Origin: UBA868 sp016776875
Lineage (GTDB): Bacteria > Pseudomonadota > Gammaproteobacteria > Arenicellales > UBA868
Reading direction: 5' to 3'
Assembly: GCA_051201585.1 (NCBI GenBank)
Contig: CP179198.1
Span: 1,116,001-1,180,000, forward strand
Length of the DNA stretch: 64,000 nucleotides
A program made the position numbers and the translations under genes. Numbering within the stretch: the stretch's first letter is position 1; each line of letters starts with the position of its first letter. This document shows positions 18,852 through 27,617 of this stretch, in pieces. The notes beneath the pieces were generated by a model. That model was not told the DNA's origin and did not search any database. It saw only the letters and a list, made by a program, of their open reading frames with translations.

Positions 18852-19736
18852 TTACAGAAGAGCGGGCGGTCTAAGTCGCGAACTGAAGATCGCGTTTCCG
18901 GCAATAGCCCCGAGCAAGATACAACCGCCGGCCAGGATGTTTGACGTGACTGTCTCTCCGAGCAGTAGCCAAACCCAGAGCGGCGCGAGGAGGACCTCCC
19001 CTAACGACATCAAGGTGAGTTCGACCGCGGGAAGCGATTTAGAGCCCAGCGTATAAAGCACCAAGCCCGCCCCGACTTGAAAGACACCCATTCCGATGGA
19101 AATACCGAAGTCCTGCGTTGAGATCAGAAGGGGTAGTCCAAGACCCGCGCAGATCATAGCCGTAATTACAACGCCAAAAATGCCGGACAGAAAAACAGAC
19201 GGCAACATCTCCGTTTCTTTTCCCCACCGCAGTGTGACCGTAAAAGCAGCAAAGCCGAGTGCTGATCCGAGCGCTGCAAGGCTGCCTTTCAGGCTGCCAT
19301 CAAACGTTTGGTTGCCGACCATGATGGCAATGCCAAGTACAGCAAAACAAATCGATATCCATGTGGCTCGATACACTCTCTCGCCAATCACGGCCCATCC
19401 GAGGACGGCGGCCAGAAAAGGCGCAGCGGCAAAAAGGAGCATTGCATTCGCCACAGACGTGTTCTGGATTGCATAAATGCCACCCGCATATGCCCCCACG
19501 AGCGATAACCCGGCGATCACTCCCGGCAGTCCGGCCTGGATAATCTGCTGGAATGGAGAGGCGCCTGAGCGAAGGTAAATCACAATATATAAAAATATTG
19601 AGAGACTGATAGATCGATAGAGCAGGATTTGCCACACATCGGCATCCTCGATCAGCCGAATACCAAGACCGACCGTTGACCAAAGTACGCCTGCCGCAAG
19701 CACCAGTAACAAGCTACGGGTATGGGCTGAATACAT
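18852..19736 (-). CDS. EamA/DMT-family transporter
   Basis: A 294-residue integral membrane protein with about ten hydrophobic helices in two repeated halves of five, the drug/metabolite transporter (EamA) arrangement. The first repeat starts LLLVLAAGVLWSTVGLGIRLI and the second GSLAALGSALGFAAFTVTLRWGK; LTLMSLGEVLLAPLWVWLLLGE is the conserved last region. Substrate cannot be told from sequence. It is divergent from the methyltransferase at 19952 across a 215-base gap, which makes it a candidate transporter for that operon. Confidence 0.82.
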   Translation of the reverse strand: MYSAHTRSLLLVLAAGVLWSTVGLGIRLIEDADVWQILLYRSISLSIFLYIVIYLRSGASPFQQIIQAGLPGVIAGLSLVGAYAGGIYAIQNTSVANAMLLFAAAPFLAAVLGWAVIGERVYRATWISICFAVLGIAIMVGNQTFDGSLKGSLAALGSALGFAAFTVTLRWGKETEMLPSVFLSGIFGVVITAMICAGLGLPLLISTQDFGISIGMGVFQVGAGLVLYTLGSKSLPAVELTLMSLGEVLLAPLWVWLLLGETVTSNILAGGCILLGAIAGNAIFSSRLRPPALL

Positions 19737-19951
19737 AATTAACTCACCTCGGCAGTTTTTGGAAAGAGGCTCACGTTAAAAATAAAAAACAGTGCTAGGC
19801 TTGAACGATAATCAAACAAAAATCAGATAACTCCCACAAAAAAATCGGACAAGAGACACGAAGCCTATACTAAAACCCCTGAGGGGGATTAGTTTTTTTT
19901 GAGTCAAATTAAGTCAGTCTTAAACCAGTAACAATATGGAACATTTTTGCC

Positions 19952-20608
19952 GTGGCTCATAATAAATTAATTGCAAAATTAACGCCGGAGGAGTTGCGTC
20001 ACCTCAATGCCCAAACGATTTCTCACTATCAACGGTCGGCGTATGAGTTCGCGGAGGCAACTGAGCAGCACGATGTCAGTCAGAACATTGAAGCGCTTTT
20101 AAGGAATATGAGCGGTGTCGGGCCTTACGATATTCTCGACCTGGGCTGTGGTCCGGGTCGAGACTTATTAACCTTTAAGACGTTAGGCCATCGCCCGATA
20201 GGGCTGGATGGATGCGCCGAGTTCGTCGCGCTTGCGCGGGCGCGGACTGAATGTGAGGTATTACATCAAGATTTTTTGAACCTTAATTTAAAGCCAATGG
20301 CATTTGATGGTGTATTTGCCAACGCTTCGCTTTTTCATGTTCCGACCCAGGAACTAGAGCGTGTGCTTTGTGATGTCCAGTCCAGTTTAAAAGTTGACGG
20401 TGTATTTTTTTGCTCCAATCCAAGAGGGCCTGATATCGAGCAACTCAAAGGCGATCGATATGGGGCATTTCTGGAGTTGGATACCTGGCGAGGTTTCGCT
20501 CGATCGGCGGGCTTCATCGAGCTCGACCACTACTACCGCCCATCCGGTAAACCTCGCGAACAGCAACCCTGGCTGGCGACGGTTTGGCGAAAATTAACAG
20601 CAGATTAA
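19952..20608 (+). CDS. Class I SAM-dependent methyltransferase
   Basis: A 218-residue methyltransferase. Motif I, ILDLGCGPGRDLLTFKTLGH, lies near residue 60, with the acidic end of strand two in GLDGCAEFVALARAR, and the post-I region FDGVFANASLFHVP near 120 is typical of UbiE/COQ5-type enzymes. The start is GTG, 61 bases upstream of the dehydrogenase gene and in the same direction, so it is probably the first gene of a four-gene unit. The substrate is unknown. Confidence 0.82.
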   Translation: MAHNKLIAKLTPEELRHLNAQTISHYQRSAYEFAEATEQHDVSQNIEALLRNMSGVGPYDILDLGCGPGRDLLTFKTLGHRPIGLDGCAEFVALARARTECEVLHQDFLNLNLKPMAFDGVFANASLFHVPTQELERVLCDVQSSLKVDGVFFCSNPRGPDIEQLKGDRYGAFLELDTWRGFARSAGFIELDHYYRPSGKPREQQPWLATVWRKLTAD

Positions 20609-20669
20609 CCTGGAGTCACGATAGCTTCGTTAATTTAGATGACGATCTAATGTACCTTCCTGAGACAAT

Positions 20670-22721
20670 ATGGTGATGAGCAATCCACGCGACCCCCGAT
20701 ATGACATTCTCTTCGAGCCCATAAGAATTGGTCCTGTGACCGCGCCCAACAGGTTTTATCAGGTGCCACACTGCAATGGCATGGGTCGCATGTTTCCCGA
20801 TAGCATGATAGGGATGCGTGGCATGAAGGCGGAGGGCGGCTGGGGAATGGTCACGACCGAACAATGTGATTTTCACCCCACGGGTGATGTGCAGCCCTTC
20901 ACCGAAACCCGGATGTGGGATGATGCGGACTTACCCTATCTGGTGGCGATGGTGGATGCTGTGCATGCGCATGGCGCTTTGGCTGGCATCGAACTTGTGC
21001 ATAACGGCCAGGATAGCGGTTGCCTCTATTCTCGCGAAGTCCCGATTGGCCCTGAACATCGGCCAGTTACATGGCATCAGCACCCCATCCAGGCGCGCGC
21101 AATGAGTCGGAGCGATATTCGCGATTATCGGCGATGGCATCGCAAGGCTGTTCTTCGCGCCCGTCAAGCTGGCTTCGATATGGTTGTGGTCTACGCCGGG
21201 CATAACGGCACCGTACCGAGTCATTTCCTTTCAAGGAAAAGCAATCAGCGCAGCGATGAATACGGCGGGTCTCTGGAAAATCGACTGCGTCTTTACCGCG
21301 AACTGATCGAGGAAACCAAAGATGCAATCGGCGATACCATGGCCGTGGTCGCCCGGTTTGCGGTCGATGAAATGATGGAAAAAGACGGGCTTGAGTGGGC
21401 GGGCGAAGGTAAGGAAGCGATTGAAATGCTAGCCGAGTTGCCCGACATGTGGGATGTAAATGTCAGCGATTGGGAAAATGATTCGATGACCTCCCGCTTT
21501 GCCCGGGAAGGCTATCAGGAAGAATATATCTCCTTTGTTAAATCAGTCACCAGTAAGCCGGTTTCGGCAGTCGGTCGTTACACCTCTCCCGATACGATGG
21601 TGTCCGCTATCCGGCGCGGTCTGGTGGATATCATCGGTGCAGCGCGTCCGTCTATTGCGGATCCTTTTTTACCCAACAAAATCAAACAAGGTCGGCCAGA
21701 AGATATACGCGAGTGCATTGGATGCAATATTTGCGCCGCGTGGAATAATTTATCTGCGCCGAGCCGATGTACGCAAAACCCCACCATGGGCGAAGAATGG
21801 CGTAAAGATTGGCATCCGGAAAAAATCGCCCCAAAAGCGTCAGACGCGACAATTCTCATCGTTGGCGCGGGTCCCGCGGGTCTCGAAGCCGCGCTGGGAT
21901 TAGGGCAGCGAGGTTATCAGGTCACGCTCGCCGAGGCGCGGAATGAAACCGGTGGGCGTGTGACGCGCGAAAGCCGCTTGCCGGGACTAAATGAGTGGGC
22001 GAGGGTGCGGGATTACCGCTTGGGTCAAATAGAGCGGATGTCGAACGTTGAGATTTATCTTGAAAGCCAGATGAACGTCGATCAGATTCTTGAATTTGGC
22101 GCAGATCATGTTGCGATCGCGACCGGTGCGCTTTGGCGTAATGACGGGGTTGGGCGAAACATCCGGTTTCCGGTGCCAGGCTGCAACGCTCTAACACCCG
22201 ACGATATTATGGACGGCAAACGGCCCGCGACCCCGGGTAGCGCCGTCACAATATATGATGATGATCATTACTACATGGGCAGTGTGATCGCAGAGCTACT
22301 GGTGAGTGAGGGTTATCGGGTTACGCTGGCGACGCAAGGCTTGTGCGTTGCTAGCTGGACTGAGTACACGTTGGAACAACGGCATATCGAAAAGCGTCTT
22401 CTCAATGCAGGCGTTCAAATCCGTACGCGTCAAGAACTGACCGAAGTAGGATCAGACGAGTTGTGGTTGACTAATACACTGACTCAAGAAGTGACTCGTT
22501 ACGAGGGCAGCGTTGTTTCAGTCACCGCCCGACTTCCCAGAGATGAACTTTTCGAAGGTCTCAAAGGGAAAATACCGGTGCGACGCATCGGGGACTGCTT
22601 TGGTCCCTCAATTATTGCCGCAGCAGTTTATGAGGGTCATCGCTATGCTCGGGAGTTCGATACAGAAATCGATCCTGATGGAGTGCCCTTTAACCGAACC
22701 GGCTACCAACTTCAGCATTGA
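20670..22721 (+). CDS. Dimethylamine/trimethylamine-dehydrogenase-like iron-sulfur flavoprotein
   Basis: Resembles TMADH/DMADH along its length (683 residues). An N-terminal TIM barrel binds FMN, with Cys35 in FYQVPHC at the place of the residue that forms 6-S-cysteinyl FMN in TMADH. The [4Fe-4S] cluster motif is ECIGCNIC plus a later cysteine in SRCTQN. A C-terminal ADP-binding region starts ILIVGAGPAGLEAA. In TMADH the substrate sits in an aromatic bowl of Tyr60, Trp264 and Trp355; here Tyr60 is Gln65, as reported for dimethylamine dehydrogenase, while Trp264 is kept (VSDWEN) and the Trp355 region is one residue shorter. A secondary amine substrate is the inference; ETF is the expected electron acceptor. 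Confidence 0.82.
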   Translation: MVMSNPRDPRYDILFEPIRIGPVTAPNRFYQVPHCNGMGRMFPDSMIGMRGMKAEGGWGMVTTEQCDFHPTGDVQPFTETRMWDDADLPYLVAMVDAVHAHGALAGIELVHNGQDSGCLYSREVPIGPEHRPVTWHQHPIQARAMSRSDIRDYRRWHRKAVLRARQAGFDMVVVYAGHNGTVPSHFLSRKSNQRSDEYGGSLENRLRLYRELIEETKDAIGDTMAVVARFAVDEMMEKDGLEWAGEGKEAIEMLAELPDMWDVNVSDWENDSMTSRFAREGYQEEYISFVKSVTSKPVSAVGRYTSPDTMVSAIRRGLVDIIGAARPSIADPFLPNKIKQGRPEDIRECIGCNICAAWNNLSAPSRCTQNPTMGEEWRKDWHPEKIAPKASDATILIVGAGPAGLEAALGLGQRGYQVTLAEARNETGGRVTRESRLPGLNEWARVRDYRLGQIERMSNVEIYLESQMNVDQILEFGADHVAIATGALWRNDGVGRNIRFPVPGCNALTPDDIMDGKRPATPGSAVTIYDDDHYYMGSVIAELLVSEGYRVTLATQGLCVASWTEYTLEQRHIEKRLLNAGVQIRTRQELTEVGSDELWLTNTLTQEVTRYEGSVVSVTARLPRDELFEGLKGKIPVRRIGDCFGPSIIAAAVYEGHRYAREFDTEIDPDGVPFNRTGYQLQH

Positions 22722-22831
22722 TTGATCGGGTTTGAGTAATGACCCCTTAATCTCAAGTCAGTATTTTTTATACTCAATGGTTAGAAAGATGCTAAAAATC
22801 GTAATTGATTAAAAGGGGGAGGACTGAATAG

Positions 22832-23617
22832 ATGAGTGACGAGCACGTCGTCGAATACGATGAAAACACCATTTCAGTACTTGAAGCGGTATGGGGCGAG
22901 GGCTTTATGTCTCCTGGTGGGACGAAAGAAGTTGACCGGGTCCTGGGTAACGTAGATCTCAGTCAGGCTCGCGTACTGGATATCGGCTGTGGGATTGGTG
23001 GCGCGGCAATTCATATTGCGCTCACCAGGAAGCCGATGGCGCTAACCGGTGTCGACATCGAGGAAAACCTTGTAGATCTGTCGCAGACGCTTGCCGATAA
23101 AAACGGGGTATCGGATATCTGCAGTTTTCAACAGGTCGATCCCGGCCCGCTGCCTTTCGAGCCCGAAAGCTTTGATATCGTTTTCAGCAAGGACTCCATT
23201 ATTCATATTACTGACAAGTTCGGTTTGGCAGAAAACGTTTATGAGTTACTGGCTCCGGATGGTTTATTTCTGGCCAGTGACTGGTTGTGTGGATACGAAG
23301 GCGAGGCTTCACCGCAGATGCAGGCATACATCGATGCGGAGGGGCTGGATTTTGGTCTCGCTTCTGCGAAGATTTATCGGCAGGCCTTGGAGGCTGCGGG
23401 CTTTGTCGATATTGAAATCGAAGAGCGAAACGCATGGTACCGAAAGCAGGCCCGGATTGAGCGTGATAACTTAGCCGGACCGTTATCAGATCAACTGGCA
23501 AGCCGGGTGGGTAAGGATTTTCTGAAGCGACAAATCGACGTGTGGAACAAAATGATTATCGTCCTGGATAGCGGCGAGCATCGGCCTACGCTCATTCGTG
23601 CCCGAAAAAATTCGTAA
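22832..23617 (+). CDS. SAM methyltransferase, phosphoethanolamine N-methyltransferase-like
   Basis: A 261-residue methyltransferase. The N-terminal EAVWGEGFMSPGG followed by VLDIGCGIGGAAIHIA and VFSKDSIIHITDK resembles plant and bacterial phosphoethanolamine N-methyltransferases (YEWIFGEGF...SPGG, DVGCGIGG, SRDTILHI). Small amine N-methylation is thus plausible, but the phosphate-binding residues cannot be checked by eye. A strong ribosome site (GGGGGAGGA) precedes the ATG. It lies 110 bases after the dehydrogenase and 32 bases before the ureohydrolase. Confidence 0.78.
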   Translation: MSDEHVVEYDENTISVLEAVWGEGFMSPGGTKEVDRVLGNVDLSQARVLDIGCGIGGAAIHIALTRKPMALTGVDIEENLVDLSQTLADKNGVSDICSFQQVDPGPLPFEPESFDIVFSKDSIIHITDKFGLAENVYELLAPDGLFLASDWLCGYEGEASPQMQAYIDAEGLDFGLASAKIYRQALEAAGFVDIEIEERNAWYRKQARIERDNLAGPLSDQLASRVGKDFLKRQIDVWNKMIIVLDSGEHRPTLIRARKNS

Positions 23618-23649
23618 TCTTTAATTTCTAATATTTAAGAGAGTTGATC

Positions 23650-24600
23650 ATGTCAGATCTTAAAAGTATTGCCCAAATGTTTGGCTCGTCGGGGGTTGAT
23701 ACATTTCTCGGTCTACCGGCATGCACTAATCTCGACATGATCAAAGCGAAAGCCGCGATACTGGGTGTTCCGGTCGCCACGCCCTATAAGTCAGTTGGCA
23801 ATTACTGCGCTAATGCGCCGGAAGCAATACGAGCGGCGATCGCTCCCTGGGCGGCCAATCTCGAGCACGTCGATTTTGATTTTGGTGAGCCGTTGTTTCC
23901 TGATGGGTTAATTACCGCAGTCGACTGCGGTAATTTGACATATGACGAAAGTGACTTTTCGGCGAATCGGGCGGCGATCAAGGACGCGGTAATTAAGATG
24001 GTTCGCAGCGGAACGGTGCCCGTGCTTATCGGTGGTGACGATTCCGTTCCTATCCCGATGTTTGATGCGTTCGCCGGGACAGGCGGCTACACCATCTTGC
24101 AGATCGATGCGCATATCGACTGGCGCGACGAAGTTCAAGGTGAACGTTACGGCTTATCATCAAACATGCGACGGGCTTCAGAGATGGCCCACATCAAAAA
24201 AATTATTCAAGTCGGTCAGCGTTCGATTGGGTCGGCGCGTCCGTCGGATCTTCGGGATGCAAAAGCCTGGGGTGTGGAATTTTATTCCGGCCGCGACGTG
24301 AATCGAGATGGTCTGGCGCCAATTCTTGACTCAATAGCAGAACAGAGCAATGTCATTATTGCGCTCGACATCGACGGACTTGATCCTTCCGTCGTGCCGG
24401 GTGTGATCGGACGTGCACCGGGCGGTCTCAACTACTGGCAGACGGTGGAACTCATTCATGGTGTGGCTCGCAAGGCGAGGTTAAGCGCGTTTAATTTAGT
24501 GGAATTCATGCCGGAGCGTGACGTCGAACAACTCGGCGCTTTGGTCTGTGCCCGATTGATTGCGAACGTGCTCGGGGCTGTCGCTCGTACCGAGTCATGA
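23650..24600 (+). CDS. Ureohydrolase (agmatinase/arginase) family protein with altered metal ligand
   Basis: A 316-residue protein of the arginase fold, which hydrolyses guanidino compounds with two manganese ions. DAHID (about residues 153-157) and ALDIDGLDPS keep four of the metal-binding aspartates and one histidine. The first metal histidine, normally in GGDHS, is aspartate here: IGGDDSVPIP at about 130. I chose the ATG at 23650 over the TTG at 23644 because of spacing to the AAGAGAG site. Agmatinase, guanidinobutyrase, guanidine-type or N-methylated guanidine hydrolase are all possible. Its place beside a DMADH-like enzyme suggests a substrate that releases a methylated amine. Confidence 0.78.
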   Translation: MSDLKSIAQMFGSSGVDTFLGLPACTNLDMIKAKAAILGVPVATPYKSVGNYCANAPEAIRAAIAPWAANLEHVDFDFGEPLFPDGLITAVDCGNLTYDESDFSANRAAIKDAVIKMVRSGTVPVLIGGDDSVPIPMFDAFAGTGGYTILQIDAHIDWRDEVQGERYGLSSNMRRASEMAHIKKIIQVGQRSIGSARPSDLRDAKAWGVEFYSGRDVNRDGLAPILDSIAEQSNVIIALDIDGLDPSVVPGVIGRAPGGLNYWQTVELIHGVARKARLSAFNLVEFMPERDVEQLGALVCARLIANVLGAVARTES

Positions 24601-24621
24601 ACCGCCGTTGGGAGAGAAGCT

Positions 24622-24819
24622 TTATTTGATATTCTCGGGAGCCTCCGCGCCTTGCTGATCATGCCGGTCAGCGAAATATTTCTCCACAAGACGCCTCACC
24701 GCTGCGTTTCGAGTTTCTACCTCCAACGCAATAGTCGGGCAGTTGATGAACGTCGCGGCGATAGCCGGCAAAACCGAGTCGATGAGCGGCCATGGATAGG
24801 GTGCCACGACATCGTCCAT
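24622..24819 (-). CDS. Short unidentified open frame, possible gene remnant
   Basis: A 65-residue frame on the minus strand, convergent with the ureohydrolase gene. Its composition is protein-like (PWPLIDSVLPAIAATFINC, then a charged amphipathic helix VRRLVEKYFADRHDQQ) and the frame extends 16 codons further upstream before a stop. I do not recognise it. It may be the C-terminal end of a lost gene or a small protein; no ribosome site is evident. Confidence 0.25.
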   Translation of the reverse strand: MDDVVAPYPWPLIDSVLPAIAATFINCPTIALEVETRNAAVRRLVEKYFADRHDQQGAEAPENIK

Positions 24820-24849
24820 AGCAAGCCCGTTGGCAGATGAATCCGCTTT

Positions 24850-25231
24850 AGCAAACTAAACGACTCACGACGTCTGGATCCAGGGTCCATCTGAAGCAGT
24901 CTCTCTGGCCGAGGTGATTGCGGATTATGAGTCGGTGAGGTTGCTTTCTGAACAGGGAGCACTTTTAACGTTAGCGGCACCTGTTCGGCAAAAGATATTG
25001 ATGGGGATACGTTTGTAGCGGCTAATGATTCGATGACGCCTGACTTTAATGATTGTAAGTGGAATCTGTTTGGCGGGACTGGGAAATATCCGGGGTTAAC
25101 CGGGGGGCGGTATTTGCATCCCGGACGGTCCGACCACTAGTGATGGCGGTAACAGCAAGTTTTCTTGGAAAGGGAATTGGGTACTGCCAGAAGTCAGAAG
25201 AGGGTCGACTATTCAGTTGATTGATCCGTAA
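24850..25231 (+). pseudogene. Degraded gene for a Gly-rich beta protein
   Basis: Pieces of one coding sequence lie in different plus-strand frames: VIADYESVRLLSEQG, then STFNVSGTCSAKDIDGD, FNDCKWNLFGGTGKY, and after the G6 run at about 25101 SDGGNSKFSWKGNW with a stop at 25229-25231. The pattern of CXW...GGTGKYxGLTGGG and WKGNW resembles small secreted beta-barrel-like proteins of unknown function. Unlike all the other frame breaks, these two are in G runs, not at AGCT. No plausible N-terminus remains, so I call it decayed. A terminator follows at 25268. Confidence 0.4.
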
Positions 25232-25267
25232 AGCATTCTACAAGACCAGGAGCGCAGATGAGGCGCA

Positions 25268-25291
25268 AACCCCGGGCAAAATGCCCCGGGG
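25268..25291. terminator. GC-rich terminator between convergent genes
   Basis: CCCCGGGC, a short A-rich loop and GCCCCGGGG form a hairpin followed by CCTTCTCTT on the plus strand. It lies between the plus-strand gene debris (stop 25231) and the minus-strand exported protein (stop 25349) and supports the latter ending at 25349 rather than at 25209. Confidence 0.6.
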
Positions 25292-25348
25292 CCTTCTCTT
25301 GTGTGCGGACTCTGGATCGGGGTTTAAGAGCCGTGTTTGCGTCCGGGG

Positions 25349-26169
25349 TCAGTTCGTGTTGAACAGCGAGTTCCAGGCCTTTGAGGCAGACTCGCCCAGT
25401 TCGCCTAGCGATTCGAGAAGCTTCGTTGACAACCTCTGTTTCGATTGTGAGTCCGGTCGCTTCGTCTGAAGAGGATTGGGCGGGGAGAGTGTTGTCTGAA
25501 AGTGTTGCCATATCGAGCGTCTTGGGGAGATCGACACCAAAGGACGCTGGGGTTGCGGGCAGTTCGAATCGATCGTTATTTGCTGGTCCCTTGGACAAGC
25601 GGATGACGCGAAAGTCGTTCGATCGAAGGATGCCTTTCCCGGCAAATCGCTTTGCCGAGTCCTCGCTTTGCACTCCTGACAGGAGGCTCGTAAAGTGGAC
25701 CCATTTTTCAGTGACGTCTGTCAGTATCGGGTCGTCAGTGAGAACGATCTCAACTTCGCGCTGAGTCAATGGCTCGTAGTAGTTGTAAACAGTGCCTTGG
25801 ATACCCGAAATAACCTCCGTCCTCCCCGTATTTTTAAGATCTCTTTCCTGCGCATCAGCTCCGATCAATGCTTGAGTGTGTTGGGATCCAGCGTTGCCCA
25901 CTAGAGCGCGCATTGCGCTCATGTCGTAGACCATCCACTGGTCCTCCATCTTGGACACCGAATAGAGTTTGTCTCCGAGCGCCAACAGGTAGGTATCTTT
26001 GCCCGCGGACATGCGGGAGCTTGTCGTCTGCGTACTCAAAGACCATTTCGGTTCCGGAGGCATCCCCGTAGGTAACAGTGTTAGCCGAAATGGCAGAAGA
26101 AAAGGCAAGCGTTAGAGATAGAGTGCTCAGACCAAGTAGTGTCGAGTTTTTTATATAGTCGGAAACCAT
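25349..26169 (-). CDS. Exported protein of unknown function (two frame breaks)
   Basis: An N-terminal signal peptide (residues 1-32, hydrophobic core LLGLSTLSLTLAFSSA) leads a mature protein beginning near TVTYGDASGTEMVFEYADDKL. The first break (AGCT at 26018-26021) is repaired by one C fewer, giving DDKLRMSAGKDTYLLALGDKLYSV. The second (AGCT 25419-25422) is repaired by one T fewer, giving EALESLGELGESASKAWNSLF at the end. About 273 residues. The middle (EVISGIQGTVYNY, EKWVHFTSLLSGV) resembles DUF4412-like periplasmic proteins, with low certainty. It is single-gene, followed by its own terminator. Confidence 0.6.
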
Positions 26170-26318
26170 TTGGAGCTCCAAAAGTTAAAGGGAGCCAAAT
26201 ATAGGTCGTCGATTTAATGCCTCCGTAATCATAGTACGCCAGAAACTAATCATTTCAAGCGAGCAACGGACTCAGATATCTCTGAGTACCACAGGTTGTT
26301 CAAAACTATAGAAGGTAA

Positions 26319-26395
26319 TGGTCGGGGTGAGAGGATTTGAACCTCCGGCCCCTGCCTCCCGAAGGCAGTGCTCTACCAGGCTGAGCTACACCCCG
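26319..26395 (-). tRNA. tRNA-Pro(CGG)
   Basis: A 77-base cloverleaf on the minus strand with acceptor arms CGGGGTG and CACCCCG, discriminator A and encoded CCA. The anticodon stem CTGCC/GGCAG carries a seven-base loop TTCGGGA, so the anticodon is CGG. The T arm holds GGTTCGAATCC. Confidence 0.93.
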
Positions 26396-26422
26396 ACTGA
26401 AAACAATAAAGCGCTGCGCTTC

Positions 26423-27457
26423 CTAAAAGGTCCGGGAGACCGAGAAGTCTGCAAGCTGGGCTAGTGCGGTTCGATATTCTGAAACGGGAAGTCCGTCCAG
26501 GGATTGCCGTGCGATTGCCGCATGCTTTTTTGCTTGGCCGGAAGTGTACGCAAGCGCACCGGTAGATTCAATGATCTGTTTAATTTGATCGAGATGATCC
26601 CTCTTCCCCTCCGAAATCGATTCGGAAATGATGTCCCGTTGATCAGGCGTGCACTGATCGAGCGCATAGATTAAGGGTAATGTTGTTTTGCCGTCCGATA
26701 GATCGTCGCCCGCATTCTTCCCCATTTGCTCCGCGGTCGCGCTGTAATCAAGGGCGTCGTCAATCATTTGAAAAGCGATGCCGAGGTTAAGGCCGTACTC
26801 TCCCAGAGCCTGTTCGGTCGCAGGGCCCGCTTCAGCAACAACTGCGCCCAGTCGAGCGGAGGATTCAAAAAGGCGTGCGGTCTTTCGTTTAATCGTTTCA
26901 AGATAATCCGGCTCGGTGATCTCGGGGTTATGGCTATTTAAGAGCTGCATCACCTCACCTTGTGCGATTGAATTCGTGGTTTCGGCCATGATATCCATTA
27001 CTCGAGGTTTCCCGACCGCGACCATCATCTGAAAAGCTCTCGAATAAAGAAAGTCTCCAACGAGAACAGAGGCCGCATTTCCCCAAAGGTCATTAGCCGT
27101 TTGGCGTCCGCGCCTGAGTTCAGACTCATCCACAACGTCATCATGCAGGAGTGTTGCGGTGTGGATGAATTCAATTACGGCCGCAAGATCAATATGCGCA
27201 GTGCCTTGGTACCCAAGCGCATGAGCGCTGAGGACGACCGTGATCGGTCTGAGCCTCTTGCCACCCGCTGCGATAATATAGCGCCCGACTTCCTGGATGA
27301 GCGCGACGTCCGAGATGAGCTGACTTTGTATATGGCGGTTTACCCCATTCATATCGCCACTGGCCAAATCAAGGACGTTTTTTAGGAGCAGGTCGGCACT
27401 TTTGACCGTTTTATCGTCCGGATTCTGGGCTGGATTAATAGAATGAATAGATCCCAT
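26423..27457 (-). CDS. ispB: Octaprenyl diphosphate synthase
   Basis: Long-chain trans-polyprenyl diphosphate synthase making the ubiquinone side chain. The two aspartate-rich metal motifs are LLHDDVVDESELRRG near residue 100 and QMIDDALDYSA near 235; GGKRLRP near 60 binds isopentenyl diphosphate. I use the ATG at 27457; a TTG 39 bases upstream is also in frame. About 344 residues, with a 25-residue N-terminal extension relative to E. coli IspB. Divergent from rplU, which is the standard gammaproteobacterial arrangement. Confidence 0.93.
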   Translation of the reverse strand: MGSIHSINPAQNPDDKTVKSADLLLKNVLDLASGDMNGVNRHIQSQLISDVALIQEVGRYIIAAGGKRLRPITVVLSAHALGYQGTAHIDLAAVIEFIHTATLLHDDVVDESELRRGRQTANDLWGNAASVLVGDFLYSRAFQMMVAVGKPRVMDIMAETTNSIAQGEVMQLLNSHNPEITEPDYLETIKRKTARLFESSARLGAVVAEAGPATEQALGEYGLNLGIAFQMIDDALDYSATAEQMGKNAGDDLSDGKTTLPLIYALDQCTPDQRDIISESISEGKRDHLDQIKQIIESTGALAYTSGQAKKHAAIARQSLDGLPVSEYRTALAQLADFSVSRTF

Positions 27458-27510
27458 TTGTTTATGATACCGCGTTGGCAGGGGTGGAGAGGTCAAAACG
27501 TTTCTTTAAA

Positions 27511-27539
27511 TTGACCAAAATGCCAGTTTCGCCTAAAAT
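27511..27539 (+). promoter_or_regulatory. Sigma-70-type promoter for rplU-rpmA
   Basis: TTGACC (27511-27516) and TAAAAT (27534-27539) are separated by exactly 17 bases and lie about 80 bases before the rplU ATG. This is the best -35/-10 pair in the ispB-rplU gap. Confidence 0.6.
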
Positions 27540-27553
27540 TCGCGACCTTCGCG

Positions 27554-27574
27554 GACTCTCTTAAAGAGTCTTTT
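27554..27574 (+). promoter_or_regulatory. Small leader hairpin with T run ahead of rplU
   Basis: GACTCT and AGAGTC form a six-base stem with a CTTAA loop, then TTTT. It sits in the 5' leader between the promoter and rplU. A role in attenuation or L21 autoregulation is inference only. Confidence 0.35.
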
Positions 27575-27617
27575 CGGACCAGCCGGAAGGTTGGGAACTT
27601 TAATGGGTAGACAAATA

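Noticed and set aside
20670..22721. Classical trimethylamine dehydrogenase
   Set aside because: Tyr60 of the TMADH substrate bowl is Gln here and the Trp355 loop is one residue shorter, which fits a secondary amine better; the enzyme is kept as DMADH/TMADH-like.
25209..25348. Extension of the minus-strand exported protein to 25209
   Set aside because: It depends on the unrepaired frame; repair at AGCT 25419 gives a stop at 25349, just before a terminator.
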